In this document: one piece after another, positions 42,920 to 51,772 of the stretch
How positions within the stretch are numbered: position 1 is the first letter of the stretch
Layout: each line of letters begins with the position of its first letter
Origin: MWCO01 sp964488865
GTDB lineage: Bacteria; Myxococcota_A; Polyangia; Polyangiales; Polyangiaceae
Direction of reading: 5' to 3'
Assembly: GCA_964488865.1 (NCBI GenBank)
Contig: CAZAWR010000014.1
Coordinates: forward strand, 62,001-126,000
Length of the DNA stretch: 64,000 nucleotides
The notes under the pieces: generated by a model
What the model saw: only the letters and a program-made list of their open reading frames with translations
What the model was told of the DNA's origin: nothing
The model's database searches: none
Program-made: the position numbers and the translations under genes

Positions 42920-43082
42920 CCCCAAATCAAGCGCTCCGCGCTGCTTTGGGCTAGGTTTTTCTGAGGGGGCTTTCGCAAAGCCCCCTCGACGTGCTCACCC
43001 CGGCTCGCCCCAAAACGCTTCGCCTTCGGCTCGGATAGCACCAAACCCATGCACTCTTCGAACCGTGTTTGAGTTGGGGCTA
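42911..43082 (+). repeat. Stop-codon-overlapping structured repeat, copy 1 (after PilZ gene)
   Basis: 172 bp, clearly homologous to 46065-46240. It starts with GCCGGCTAG, i.e. the last two codons and stop of the PilZ gene. Hairpin 1 pairs CTAGCC(C)CAAA at 42916-42926 with TTTGGGCTAG at 42945-42954 and is followed by a T5 run, an intrinsic-terminator layout. Hairpin 2 is GAGGGGGCTTT-CGC-AAAGCCCCCTC near 42963-42987. The right end again carries TAGCACCAAA…TTGGGGCTA. Confidence 0.9.
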
Positions 43083-43298
43083 CCGAATTCCTTCGGGGAC
43101 GGCCACTGCTTACTCGGGTGCTACGGGCGCCGACTGCCACAATAAAATGCACGAAAACCTCGTCGGATTCGCGACAGGCGGCGTGATTCCGTTTCCTTCT
43201 CTTGATTTTATCCACGCCTCAAGCCACAAGTCCCGGACCCGTGCCCCCTGACCGTCGGCATGAGGCAACCCCCCCACCCGTTTCCAGCCCCAAACAGC
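43083..43298. other. Upstream region of topA
   Basis: 216 bp holding the topA promoter; slightly AT-richer than coding sequence (for example ATTTTATCC near 43205). No convincing -35/-10 pair, ribosome site or small gene was recognised; the ATG of topA has no Shine-Dalgarno sequence. Confidence 0.5.
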
Positions 43299-46073
43299 AT
43301 GCCGAAGTCGTTGGTCATCGTCGAGTCCCCCGCCAAGGCCCGCACCATCGCAGGGTTTCTCGGGGACGGTTACATGGTCGAGTCGTCGATCGGTCACATC
43401 CGTGACCTGCCGAGGAACGCGAGCGAGATCCCAGCCAAGTACAAGAAAGAGTCCTGGTCGCGCCTGGGCGTGAACGTCGACAACGGCTTTCAAGCTTTGT
43501 ACGTGACCAGCCCCGAGAAGCGCGCGCAGGTCACCAAGCTCAAGGCGCTGCTGGAGAAGGCAGACCGCTTGCTGCTGGCGACTGACGAGGATCGCGAAGG
43601 GGAGTCAATCGCGTGGCATCTGGTACAGGTGCTCGCGCCGAAGGTTCCCATCAAGCGGATGGTGTTCCACGAGATCACCCCCGAGGCCATCGAGCGAGCG
43701 CTGAAGAACCCGCGGGACATCGACGCGCAGCTGGTCAATGCCCAGGAAGCTCGGCGAATCCTCGACCGGCTGTACGGCTACGAGGTGTCGCCCGTCCTGT
43801 GGAAGAAGGTTCTCCCTCGGCTTTCCGCGGGTCGCGTCCAGAGCGTGGCCATCCGGATGGTGGTCGAGCGTGAGCGGGCCCGGATGCGATTCCATTCGGC
43901 GTCCTACTGGGACCTCGAAGCGACCTTGCAAGCCAACGGCGGGTCGAAGACCCCGCCCTTCGCAACCACCCTCGTGACCCTTGGGGGCGTCCGCCTCGCC
44001 CAGGGCAGGGACTATGGCGAAGACGGCAAGCTCGTGCGCAGCGATGTGCTTGCCCTCGACGAGGCAGGTGCGAATGCGGCGGCGGCGGCTCTTGCCGGCC
44101 GCGAAGCCACGGTTGCCAACGTGGAGCGCAAGGCCTACCAGCGCAGCCCGGCGCCACCGTTCATGACGTCCACGCTTCAACAGGAAGCAGGTCGCAAGCT
44201 CCGATTCTCCGCGGCCCGCACCATGCAAGCGGCCCAGCGCCTCTACGAGAGCGGCTTCATCACCTACATGCGTACCGACAGCGTCGCCCTGTCCGACGTG
44301 GCCATCCGGTCCGCGCGTGAGCACATCCGCACGCTCTACGGCGACGCGTTCGTGCCCCCGAAGCCCCGCACGTTCTTCAACAAGGTCAAGAACGCGCAGG
44401 AGGCCCACGAAGCCATCCGGCCCGCGGGGGAGGTGTTCCAGCGCCCGGAAGTCGTCGCGCGTTCCGTCGGTGACGACGAGGCCAAGCTGTACGAGCTCAT
44501 CTGGATGCGCGCGGTCGCTTCGCAGATGCCTGACGCGCGTGGAGAGCGCGTCCAGGTCCAGATCGTGGCGGATGCCGACGGGAAGGTCGCGGAGCTATCG
44601 GTCTCGGGCAACACGATCACGTTCCCCGGATTTCTTCGGGCCTACGTGGAGGGCAGCGACGATCCCGAGGACAGTCTCGCGAACATGGAAAAGCCCTTGC
44701 CCGACTTGCAGAAGGGCGAGCACCTGGTGATCGGAAGCGCGGTCCCGCGCCCACACGAGACGCAGGCCCCGGCGCGATTCACCGAAGCATCCCTCGTCCG
44801 GGACCTCGAGGCGAAGGCCGTGGGCCGCCCTTCGACCTTTGCGTCCATCCTGGGCACGATCCAGGACCGCGGCTACGTGTGGAAGAAAGGCACGGCCCTG
44901 GTGCCGTCGTTCACGGCGTTCTCGGTGGTGTCCTTGCTCGAGCAGCACTTCCCGGTGCTCGTGGACTACGAGTTCACGGCCCGCATGGAGGACGATCTCG
45001 ACGCGATCGCGCACGGCACGCAGGAGATGGTCCCCTGGCTCGGACGCTTCTACTTCGGCAGCCAGCACAGCCCCAGCTCGAACAAAGGCAACCAGGACCT
45101 CGCGGTCGGGTTGCGCGCCCTGGTGTCCGACAACCTGGGCGAGATCGACGCGCGTGCCATCAACTCGATGCACATCGGCGATGGCCCGGACGGGGTTCCC
45201 CTCATCGTCCGCGTGGGCCGATACGGGCCCTATTTGCAGCATGGCGAGGCGACCGCCAGCATCCCGGAGGACCTGCCCCCCGACGAGTTGACCGTCGACA
45301 AGGCGCTCTCGTTGATCGCGGTGGCGGGATCCGAACGCAAGCTTGGAACGGACCCTGTCACGGGTCTCGGGGTCTGGCTGCGCATGGGTCGATTCGGCGC
45401 CTACGTGCAACTGGGCGACGCGGAGTCCGAAGACGGCGACAAGCCCAAGCGAGCCTCGCTGTTCCGCTCGATGGAACCGGACGCCGTCACGCTCGACCAG
45501 GCCCTGGCGCTGCTCAGCCTACCGCGAATCATCGGAACGTCCGAGTCCGACGGGGAGGTCGTGGAAGCGCACAACGGCCGGTACGGACCGTATGTCGTCA
45601 AGGGCAAGGAGCGACGAAGCCTCGACGGCGAGGAGCAAATCTTCTCCATCACGCTGGAGGACGCGGTAGCGCTGCTGGCGCAGCCGAATCGTCGTGCGCG
45701 CAAGGCATCCTCGGGGCCGTTGCGGGAGATCGGGGAGGATCCTGTCTCGGGCGGAAAGGTCACGGTTCGAGATGGGCGCTTCGGCCCCTACGTGACGGAC
45801 GGGGAGACGAACGCATCGTTGCGCAAGGGCGACACGGTGGACGGCATCACGATCGAGCGTGCGGCGGAGTTGCTGGTCGCGAGGCGTGAGCGGGTCGCGG
45901 CCAACCCGAAGAAGCCCCGCAAGCGTCCCGCCGCCAAGACGGCGACGACGAAGAAGCCTGCCGCAAAGAAGGGCAGCAAGAAGCCTGCGAAGAAGACCGC
46001 CAAGAAGACCGCCAAGAAGTCTCCGGCCAAGAAGGCCGCGAAGAAGGCTGTCAAGAAGACCACCGCCGGCTAG
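43299..46073 (+). CDS. topA: DNA topoisomerase I (type IA)
   Basis: 924 aa. TOPRIM domain at the N-terminus (KSLVIVESPAKART with the catalytic Glu, then LLATDEDREGESIAWHL), active-site Tyr323 in ESGFITYMRTDS, and the strand-passage domains up to about residue 600. The C-terminal part has no zinc ribbons; instead it has several Toprim-associated repeats of the form DPVTGLGVWLRMGRFGAYV and ends in a basic Lys/Ala/Pro-rich tail (KKPAKKTAKKTAKKSPAKK) resembling histone H1 and common in myxobacterial and actinobacterial TopA. Relaxes negative supercoils. ATG start at 43299; a longer frame to 43260 has no support. Its TAG stop lies inside the structured repeat. Confidence 0.97.
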   Translation: MPKSLVIVESPAKARTIAGFLGDGYMVESSIGHIRDLPRNASEIPAKYKKESWSRLGVNVDNGFQALYVTSPEKRAQVTKLKALLEKADRLLLATDEDREGESIAWHLVQVLAPKVPIKRMVFHEITPEAIERALKNPRDIDAQLVNAQEARRILDRLYGYEVSPVLWKKVLPRLSAGRVQSVAIRMVVERERARMRFHSASYWDLEATLQANGGSKTPPFATTLVTLGGVRLAQGRDYGEDGKLVRSDVLALDEAGANAAAAALAGREATVANVERKAYQRSPAPPFMTSTLQQEAGRKLRFSAARTMQAAQRLYESGFITYMRTDSVALSDVAIRSAREHIRTLYGDAFVPPKPRTFFNKVKNAQEAHEAIRPAGEVFQRPEVVARSVGDDEAKLYELIWMRAVASQMPDARGERVQVQIVADADGKVAELSVSGNTITFPGFLRAYVEGSDDPEDSLANMEKPLPDLQKGEHLVIGSAVPRPHETQAPARFTEASLVRDLEAKAVGRPSTFASILGTIQDRGYVWKKGTALVPSFTAFSVVSLLEQHFPVLVDYEFTARMEDDLDAIAHGTQEMVPWLGRFYFGSQHSPSSNKGNQDLAVGLRALVSDNLGEIDARAINSMHIGDGPDGVPLIVRVGRYGPYLQHGEATASIPEDLPPDELTVDKALSLIAVAGSERKLGTDPVTGLGVWLRMGRFGAYVQLGDAESEDGDKPKRASLFRSMEPDAVTLDQALALLSLPRIIGTSESDGEVVEAHNGRYGPYVVKGKERRSLDGEEQIFSITLEDAVALLAQPNRRARKASSGPLREIGEDPVSGGKVTVRDGRFGPYVTDGETNASLRKGDTVDGITIERAAELLVARRERVAANPKKPRKRPAAKTATTKKPAAKKGSKKPAKKTAKKTAKKSPAKKAAKKAVKKTTAG

Positions 46074-46240
46074 ACCCAAATCAAGCGCTCCGCGCTGCTT
46101 TGGGTCTAGGTTTTCCTAAGGGGGGCTTTCGCAAAGCCCCCTCGCCGCGCTCACCGCGGCTTACGCCAAAACGCCTCGCCTTCGGCTCGGATAGCCCCAA
46201 ACCCAAGCACGTTCTTCAAACAGAGCTTGCGTTGGGGCTA
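46065..46240 (+). repeat. Stop-codon-overlapping structured repeat, copy 2 (after topA)
   Basis: 176 bp, starting GCCGGCTAG with the topA stop. Hairpin 1 is a perfect 11-bp stem CTAGACCCAAA (46070-46080) with TTTGGGTCTAG (46099-46109), followed by TTTT. Relative to copy 1 both arms changed together (GCC to GAC on the left, GGC to GTC on the right), so pairing is preserved. Hairpin 2, GGGGGCTTT-CGC-AAAGCCCCC, follows, and the end carries TAGCCCCAAAC…GTTGGGGCTA. Confidence 0.92.
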
Positions 46241-46280
46241 GTGCCCCTCCGAAGCAAGGGCAAGGAAGACAGAAGCCACA

Positions 46281-46335
46281 GACGACAGAAGGAGCCCTCT
46301 GCTTTTTGTGCTCTCTGCGCCTTCTGTGGCTTCTC
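46281..46335. repeat. Dispersed CTCTGTG-type repeat, copy A
   Basis: Runs from GACGACAGAAGGAGCC to TTCTGTGGCTTCTC. Lies between the convergent topA and OmpA-like genes. Related to copies B and C. Confidence 0.7.
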
Positions 46336-46380
46336 AACGGCCCTCGGCCGTTGCGGCGCGGACAACCGCTCCGCGGTCCA

Positions 46381-46434
46381 CAGAAGGGGGAGCCCCTCTG
46401 CTTTCTGTGCCCTCTGCGCCTTCTGTGGTTTCTC
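46381..46434. repeat. Dispersed CTCTGTG-type repeat, copy B
   Basis: Second copy 46 bp after copy A, same orientation, with near-identical core CTCTGCGCCTTCTGTGG. Between the copies is a GC-rich inverted stretch (CGGCCCTCGGCCG and CCGCTCCGCGG). Confidence 0.7.
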
Positions 46435-46464
46435 TTCGGCGGTTGCCGGTGCGGGGGATGCTGG

Positions 46465-47841
46465 CTACTGACCGAGGACCGAGAACTCGATCCGCCGGTT
46501 GGCGGCACGCCCCTTCGGGGCCTTGTTGTCTTCGACGGGCTTGGTGTCGCCATAGCCCGCGGTCACGAGCCGGCCCTCGTCCACGCCCTTGGACACCAGG
46601 TAGGTCTTCACGCTCGCGGCGCGGTCTTCCGACAGCTTCTGGTTCATGTCGGCCTTCCCCTGGTTGTCGGTGTGACCGTCGATCTGGAGCCGCAGGCTCT
46701 TGTACTCGGTCAGGACCTTCACCGCTTCGTCGAGGACGGCGAAGGAATTCGGCAGGATCCGTGCGCTTCCGGTCTCGAAGTTGATGCCCTTGATGGCGCC
46801 TGTGAACGCGGCGACGGCGTCCGGGATGCATCCTTCGTGCTCCGGCAGACCCGCCTTGTCGGGGCACTTGTCGTCGATGTCCGGGACCGTGTCACCATCC
46901 TTGTCTGGACAGCCCTTGAGCTCCTTGGGCCCCGCAACCTGGGGACAGCGGTCTTCGTGATCGTAGATGCCATCCCGGTCGGAATCGAGGCAGCCCTTGA
47001 ACACGACTTCACCGCGATCGTCCGGGCATAGGTCATCCGCGTCCAGCACGCCGTCGGCGTCCTTGTCCGCAGGCGGACACCCGCCGAGGGCCGGGTCTCC
47101 GGGCTCGTCCGGGCACTGATCCTTGTTGTCGGCGACGCCGTCGCTATCCCTATCGGGACATCCCTGCAGGGTGGCCGGGCCGGGGCTGTCCGGACAGGCG
47201 TCCTCCGCGTCCAAGATCCCATCACCGTCGCGGTCCGGCGGAGGCGGCGGCGCCTTCTCCTTGACGAACGGGTAGATGTCCAAGCCGATCGAAATCTCGA
47301 GGTTGTTGCCCCCGAAGGTCGTATAGGAGTCCACCCAGTAGTCCCGCAACTCGCCGCGCAGCGCGATGTTGTCCGTGATGAGCCCGCGGGCGCCGAGCGA
47401 TGCGTGGATCTGGATGTCGTTGTCACCACCGAGGTCCCCGCTGTCCGTGGTCAAGTACGCGCCCGTGCCGGCCCCCACGAACGGGCTGATGTCGCCTGAC
47501 AGCAGGTGATAGTACAGGTCGAGGTCGTACTTGAAGGCCGTGTTGGACTCGTCGTCCGTGGACTTGAGCGGCAGGTACCCACCCCCTAGCTCTCCGACCA
47601 ACTGGGGCAGGATGTGATAACCCAGCCGGAGCCCGACGATCGGGGCAGACTTGGGCTGAACGTCCCGGTCCGCGCGCGGGGCCTCGCCCAGGTCCCAATC
47701 GTTGAGCTTCAGCGTGTAGCCTCCGAACACGCCCACGTACAGTCCCGGATCGGGGTACTCGGCGCGAGCTTCCGACGGCATCCCGATCACTCCCGCGGCC
47801 GCCGCGAGCGCCACGCCTACCAACCGATGCGACAATTTCAT
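46465..47841 (-). CDS. OmpA-family outer-membrane protein with TSP3 repeats
   Basis: 458 aa from the ATG at 47841 with AGGAGG upstream. Signal peptide ends ARA near residue 27. An N-terminal beta-barrel (about 30-200: LYVGVFGGYTLKLNDWDL, VGLRLGYHILPQLVGELGGG) is followed by five calcium-binding thrombospondin type-3 units (PDRDGDGILDAEDACPDS and similar) and the OmpA C-terminal peptidoglycan-binding domain (INFETGSARILPNS, LQIDGHTDNQG, ANRRIEFS, with the conserved Asp/Arg that bind diaminopimelate). It links outer membrane and cell wall. Divergent from the TolB-like gene. Confidence 0.93.
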   Translation of the reverse strand: MKLSHRLVGVALAAAAGVIGMPSEARAEYPDPGLYVGVFGGYTLKLNDWDLGEAPRADRDVQPKSAPIVGLRLGYHILPQLVGELGGGYLPLKSTDDESNTAFKYDLDLYYHLLSGDISPFVGAGTGAYLTTDSGDLGGDNDIQIHASLGARGLITDNIALRGELRDYWVDSYTTFGGNNLEISIGLDIYPFVKEKAPPPPPDRDGDGILDAEDACPDSPGPATLQGCPDRDSDGVADNKDQCPDEPGDPALGGCPPADKDADGVLDADDLCPDDRGEVVFKGCLDSDRDGIYDHEDRCPQVAGPKELKGCPDKDGDTVPDIDDKCPDKAGLPEHEGCIPDAVAAFTGAIKGINFETGSARILPNSFAVLDEAVKVLTEYKSLRLQIDGHTDNQGKADMNQKLSEDRAASVKTYLVSKGVDEGRLVTAGYGDTKPVEDNKAPKGRAANRRIEFSVLGQ

Positions 47842-48010
47842 GCAAGCCTCCTGCACACCTTCTCGTACGATAGTCCGCTTTCGATCCCCAACCGAGGACG
47901 TGAACAGCACTCCCGGCGCAGTCCTCCGGTCAGATGTTCAAACGCGCACCTTGCCCTGTCCCCATTTTTCTTGCAACCCCCGCATGCCCTCCCCGCGCTA
48001 CAATTCTGAC

Positions 48011-48964
48011 ATGCACCACGCGCGGTCCTCACCCCTGACCCCCGACCACGCCCCACGACTTCTGCTCCTGCTCCTCGCGTTGATCTCCGCCGGATTCCAC
48101 GTGAGCTGCTCGCAACAGTCCCCTGCCCCCTCGGAAAGCGGAGACCTGCTTAGCCCTGCCTCCCCGTTTACCACAAACACCAGCGCCACCCACGCGAGCC
48201 ATCGCACGATCATCGAAATCGCTCCGGACGGTCGCATGATCGTCGGGACCGAACGCCCCGTGCCTTCTCGCTCTTCCGCCCCCCAGATCTTCGACGCCGC
48301 TTTCGTCGACGAAGCCGGACACGAACGTCCCATCCCCGTCGGTCCTCGCATCCAGGACGCTCGGTTCGCTTTCCCTCCGTCCTCGCTCGTGGCCGTGCTC
48401 GATGACACGGACAACCTCACCGTCTGGGACACGCGCACGGACACCTTGATTCGAGTGGACAGCCACGTGTTTCCGGGGTTCGGATTCGACCATGCAGGCC
48501 AAGCCATCGTGTACGCAAAGGGGCTCGGTCCCGAGCTCGAAGCCTTTCGCGTGGACCTGCCTGATGGCCCCCCGCGACAGCTCACCGCAGGCGGTGTCCC
48601 GGTCTGGGGCTTCGCCTTCTCGCCCGATGACACCGAGATCGTCTACGTGGACGCCCCCGATGGCTTCCCTTGCCTGACGGTGATGCCAGCGCACGGAGGG
48701 TCGCGCACGCGTCTCACCCACCGCAATCTCGGCCCCGAGGATGTGCGCGCGGGCACGCCCCTCGCCCCCTACCCCGACGGTCGTCGCCCCCCGTTATGGC
48801 TCGGTTCCACGGTGTTCGTGGAGGATTCCGCTGGCGTGCACGCAATCGATGCCCTCGGCAACGAGGTGGCCAAACACCCTGGTGGGCGGGACCTTCATCT
48901 CGACGTCAGCGCGACCCGCGCTCTGTTCCGAGACGGGGACCACGTGCGCGAGGTGCGCAAGTGA
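48011..48964 (+). CDS. TolB/WD40-like beta-propeller lipoprotein
   Basis: 317 aa from the ATG at 48011; lipobox FHVSC. Repeating propeller-type strands: IEIAPDGRMIVGTERPV, VAVLDDTDNLTVWDTRTDTL, FGFDHAGQAIVYAKGLG and FAFSPDDTEIVYVDAP, which match the PD40 pattern (F-SPD-x-x-x-I-Y). Such proteins are periplasmic or surface-bound interaction modules. The stop overlaps the start of the next gene in GTGA, so the propeller and the M23 peptidase are coupled and probably form a functional pair. Confidence 0.72.
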   Translation: MHHARSSPLTPDHAPRLLLLLLALISAGFHVSCSQQSPAPSESGDLLSPASPFTTNTSATHASHRTIIEIAPDGRMIVGTERPVPSRSSAPQIFDAAFVDEAGHERPIPVGPRIQDARFAFPPSSLVAVLDDTDNLTVWDTRTDTLIRVDSHVFPGFGFDHAGQAIVYAKGLGPELEAFRVDLPDGPPRQLTAGGVPVWGFAFSPDDTEIVYVDAPDGFPCLTVMPAHGGSRTRLTHRNLGPEDVRAGTPLAPYPDGRRPPLWLGSTVFVEDSAGVHAIDALGNEVAKHPGGRDLHLDVSATRALFRDGDHVREVRK

Positions 48965-50556
48965 GGTCGCGTCGTACGTCTTTTCGCGCGGCACTCGCTG
49001 CCTTTGTCGCCCTGACGGCGAGCACGGTCGCCCCCCCCGGACAGGCCGCCAAGTTCCGACGCCCGTTCAACGTCTCGGTCGGGGTCAACTACGGGTACGA
49101 CAACAACGGCGGTGGCGGCTGCACGGACTACGGGTGCGGCGGCGTTTGCTACGACGGGCACTCCGGCACGGACTTCCCCTTGGGCTTGGGAACGACCGTC
49201 GTGGCTGCGGCAAACGGTCGTATCGGGGCGACGTACAACGGTTGCGCGAACTACGGCGGGCTCGGCAACACATGCGGTGGTCGCTGCGGCAACTACGTCC
49301 GGATCGACTACCCAGATGGCACGTCGACGCTCTACTGCCACCTCGAGCTGAACTCGATCGCGGTGAGCACAGGGCAGCAGGTATCCTGCGGTCAGGCCAT
49401 CGCGCGATCCGCGAGCTCCGGCAACAGCTCGGGGCCTCACTTGCACTTCGGGTTCAAGGTGGGTGGCGCGAATCGAGACCCCTTCGCGGGAAGCTGCTCC
49501 CAGTCCACGTCCTACTGGGTGGGCCAAGGTTCCTACCCGCACCCAGTTCCGAGCTCGGAATGTGAGAACGTCTGCGCCTGCAACCCGGGGCAAGCCCAGT
49601 CCGAGATTTGTGGGAACTGCGGCACCCGACAACGGTCCTGCGGCTCCGATTGCCAATGGGAAGGATGGTCGTCGTGCACGGGGCAGGGAGAATGCGCTGC
49701 CGGCTCCGTGGAGCCGCGCGATTGCTGCGACTGCGGCACCCAAACCCGACGCTGCTCGGGCCAGTGCACGTGGGAAGCGTGGGGCTCATGCGAAGGTCCC
49801 GACCCCAACGGCGGCAACGACGCGTGCGAGACGGGCGAGCCCGGCATCTGCGCCGAAGGCCGCGTGCGCTGCCAGGAAGGATGCCGCGCCTGCGTGCGGC
49901 TCCACGAGCCGCGCGGCGAACGGTGCGACGACGTGGACGAGGACTGCGACGGGACCCTCGACAACGGCTTCCCTCAAGAGATCGGGGATCCCGCCCCGCT
50001 GATGGCGGCGCGCCTGGTCGACCATTCGCACCCGCAGGTGCTCGAGGCGGGGGGTGTGGACTGGGCCTGGGCAACCTTCCGCAACGAAGGTCGTGCGACA
50101 TGGCTCGCGTGGGAAGTGTGGCTGATGCCGGCCTCGGTGCTGGACGGCGAGAAGAGCCCCTTCTCCGACCCCGACAACTGGCCGGCCTTCGACGTCGCGG
50201 CCGTGGTGGAGGAGGATGTGGCTCCCGGCGATACCGTGGCCGTCGCGTGGTCGCTACGCGCGGGAGACACGCAGGGCAAGCTCGAAGACACCTTTCAGCT
50301 CTCGTCGAGCGACGGGACCCTGTTGCGGTGTCCGACGCCGCACGTGGACGTGAGCGTGTTGGTCACGGAAGCGCGGGGCGCGGAGGAGGCTTCCTTGCCG
50401 GACGACAACGAAGCGACGGTCGGGGCTTCCGGGGAGTCCAGTGAGACATCCGGGTGCGCTTGCCGCGTGCGCACCGGATCGAGCGGTCGCGTCGGATGGT
50501 TGGGGTTGATGGCGGGAATCCTTTGGGCGGCCCGCCGTCGAAGACGCGACGCCTGA
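48961..50556 (+). CDS. M23 (LytM-type) metallopeptidase with Cys-rich region and MYXO-CTERM-type end
   Basis: 531 aa from the GTG at 48961 that overlaps the previous stop. Signal peptide ends near residue 29. The LytM domain has the zinc ligands His67 and Asp71 (GHSGTDFPLG) and His127/His160/His162 (HLHFG), as in lysostaphin-like endopeptidases that cut peptidoglycan cross-bridges. Residues about 190-340 are Cys-rich (CGNCGTRQRSCGSDCQWEGW, ERCDDVDEDCDGTLDNG), then a beta-sandwich near 345-480, and the terminus GCACRVRTGSSGRVGWLGLM followed by hydrophobic residues and RRRRR is MYXO-CTERM-like. Surface-anchored cell-wall hydrolase. Confidence 0.9.
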   Translation: MRSRRTSFRAALAAFVALTASTVAPPGQAAKFRRPFNVSVGVNYGYDNNGGGGCTDYGCGGVCYDGHSGTDFPLGLGTTVVAAANGRIGATYNGCANYGGLGNTCGGRCGNYVRIDYPDGTSTLYCHLELNSIAVSTGQQVSCGQAIARSASSGNSSGPHLHFGFKVGGANRDPFAGSCSQSTSYWVGQGSYPHPVPSSECENVCACNPGQAQSEICGNCGTRQRSCGSDCQWEGWSSCTGQGECAAGSVEPRDCCDCGTQTRRCSGQCTWEAWGSCEGPDPNGGNDACETGEPGICAEGRVRCQEGCRACVRLHEPRGERCDDVDEDCDGTLDNGFPQEIGDPAPLMAARLVDHSHPQVLEAGGVDWAWATFRNEGRATWLAWEVWLMPASVLDGEKSPFSDPDNWPAFDVAAVVEEDVAPGDTVAVAWSLRAGDTQGKLEDTFQLSSSDGTLLRCPTPHVDVSVLVTEARGAEEASLPDDNEATVGASGESSETSGCACRVRTGSSGRVGWLGLMAGILWAARRRRRDA

Positions 50557-50570
50557 GGGCAACCTCCGAA

Positions 50571-50619
50571 GACGACAAGAACCTCTCTTCTGTGCTCTCT
50601 GCGGCTTCTGTGGTTTCTC
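50571..50619. repeat. Dispersed CTCTGTG-type repeat, copy C
   Basis: GACGACAAGAACC through TTCTGTGGTTTCTC, the same word order as copies A and B, again just past a stop codon between convergent genes (M23 peptidase and the lipoprotein at 50639). Confidence 0.7.
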
Positions 50620-50638
50620 CTCCGCGGATTCCCCAACC

Positions 50639-51772
50639 TCACGGGCAATCGAACAGCGCATCGAGGCTCGCGATCACCGCGTCGACGTCGACGTCGACGC
50701 CTTCGCGGCCCTTCCCAAGCTCCTCGCGCAGCGTCTGGGCCATCGCGGCGTCGCGCACCCTCGCTTCCCTGTCCAGCACCTCGCCGAGGATTCTTGCCGA
50801 CTCGAAGGCCGCAGGGCAGTGCGTCGCTTCCACCCGGCTCCGCACGATCAGGGCGAGTCCCTTGAGCAAGGCTCGGTCGAGCTGCGCCTGCGCGCGGTCC
50901 CGCATGGCCAGGTCCACGGCGGTGTCACCGCTGTCCAGGTCCCGCCAGCACCGCACCGCCAGCACTCCATCGAAGATCCTGTCGTGGACCTGCCGGCTGC
51001 GAGCCCGAACGTACCGCGCAAACCCAATGGGCTTGCCGTCGCGCTGCTCTCCCCCCGCGTATTTCGCCCACACGCTGTCGATGTCGTCCTTCGCGGTGGT
51101 GGCCGACGTCACCTCCTTGTGCATCGACACGTACAGGAACCAGAGCAACGCCGACTCGATCCTCGCCACGTGCACCGTTGCGTCCCCCTGCCCCTGGGCT
51201 CCTTGCTGAAACGCGTCGAGCAAGAGGGGCCGGATCTTCGCTGCGCCGACACAGCGGTCCGCGTTGGCAAGCTGCTCCTCCAGGGACAAGTCTTGGCACG
51301 CCTTGCCAAGCGGCGGATAGTGCTCGTCCTCTCGTCGGTTCACCCGCGACTCGAGCCCCTGGTCCTGGCTGTAGATCACCCGCGCCGCCACGAAGTCCTC
51401 CGGCGTGGGCACCTTCTGCGCGCCAAACCCCAGCAAGGCCCCTATCTCCTCGAACGCTCCCACGCGCCCGAGCGCGCTGATCCCGTCGGCGCCCGACGCC
51501 CGGGAGATCACGTACTGGCCCTCATCCGAAACGCAAGCAGGATAGGCGTCATTTTCCGAGCCGGCGTCCCGTGGTGTGTAGTCTGTGGCCAGAGGGACGC
51601 AAGCAGGGGCCTCGAACACCTCGAGGTTCGAATCCGGAAGGGGGTCACACACCTGACCCTGGCTGGCGCCACCCACGTTGCCCTGGCTCGCCCCCGGGTC
51701 CTCGGACTCACACGCAAGCGCCACCACGAAGGCGAGCACCGCCACGCAGGGGACGTTCTGATACCATCTCAT
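50639..51772 (-). CDS. Helical lipoprotein, last gene of the metal-uptake-like operon
   Basis: 377 aa from the ATG at 51772, whose ATGA overlaps the stop of the TonB receptor. Lipobox VVALAC. The mature protein is helical from about residue 100, with several possible metal-binding His/Glu/Cys (VSMHKEVTS, ATHCPAA, CVGAAK) but no G-x-H-x-x-E motif of the imelysins. No family recognised. Because it is translationally coupled to a TonB-dependent receptor it is probably a surface partner of that receptor. Confidence 0.72.
   Translation of the reverse strand: MRWYQNVPCVAVLAFVVALACESEDPGASQGNVGGASQGQVCDPLPDSNLEVFEAPACVPLATDYTPRDAGSENDAYPACVSDEGQYVISRASGADGISALGRVGAFEEIGALLGFGAQKVPTPEDFVAARVIYSQDQGLESRVNRREDEHYPPLGKACQDLSLEEQLANADRCVGAAKIRPLLLDAFQQGAQGQGDATVHVARIESALLWFLYVSMHKEVTSATTAKDDIDSVWAKYAGGEQRDGKPIGFARYVRARSRQVHDRIFDGVLAVRCWRDLDSGDTAVDLAMRDRAQAQLDRALLKGLALIVRSRVEATHCPAAFESARILGEVLDREARVRDAAMAQTLREELGKGREGVDVDVDAVIASLDALFDCP

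Noticed and set aside
42911..46240. Possible IS or composite transposon formed by direct repeats around topA
   Set aside because: No transposase or terminal inverted repeats; the repeats are structured terminators at gene ends and topA is an essential chromosomal gene.
51623..51640. GGTTCGAATCC, a tRNA T-loop-like word
   Set aside because: It lies inside the helical lipoprotein gene and no acceptor or anticodon stem can be drawn around it.
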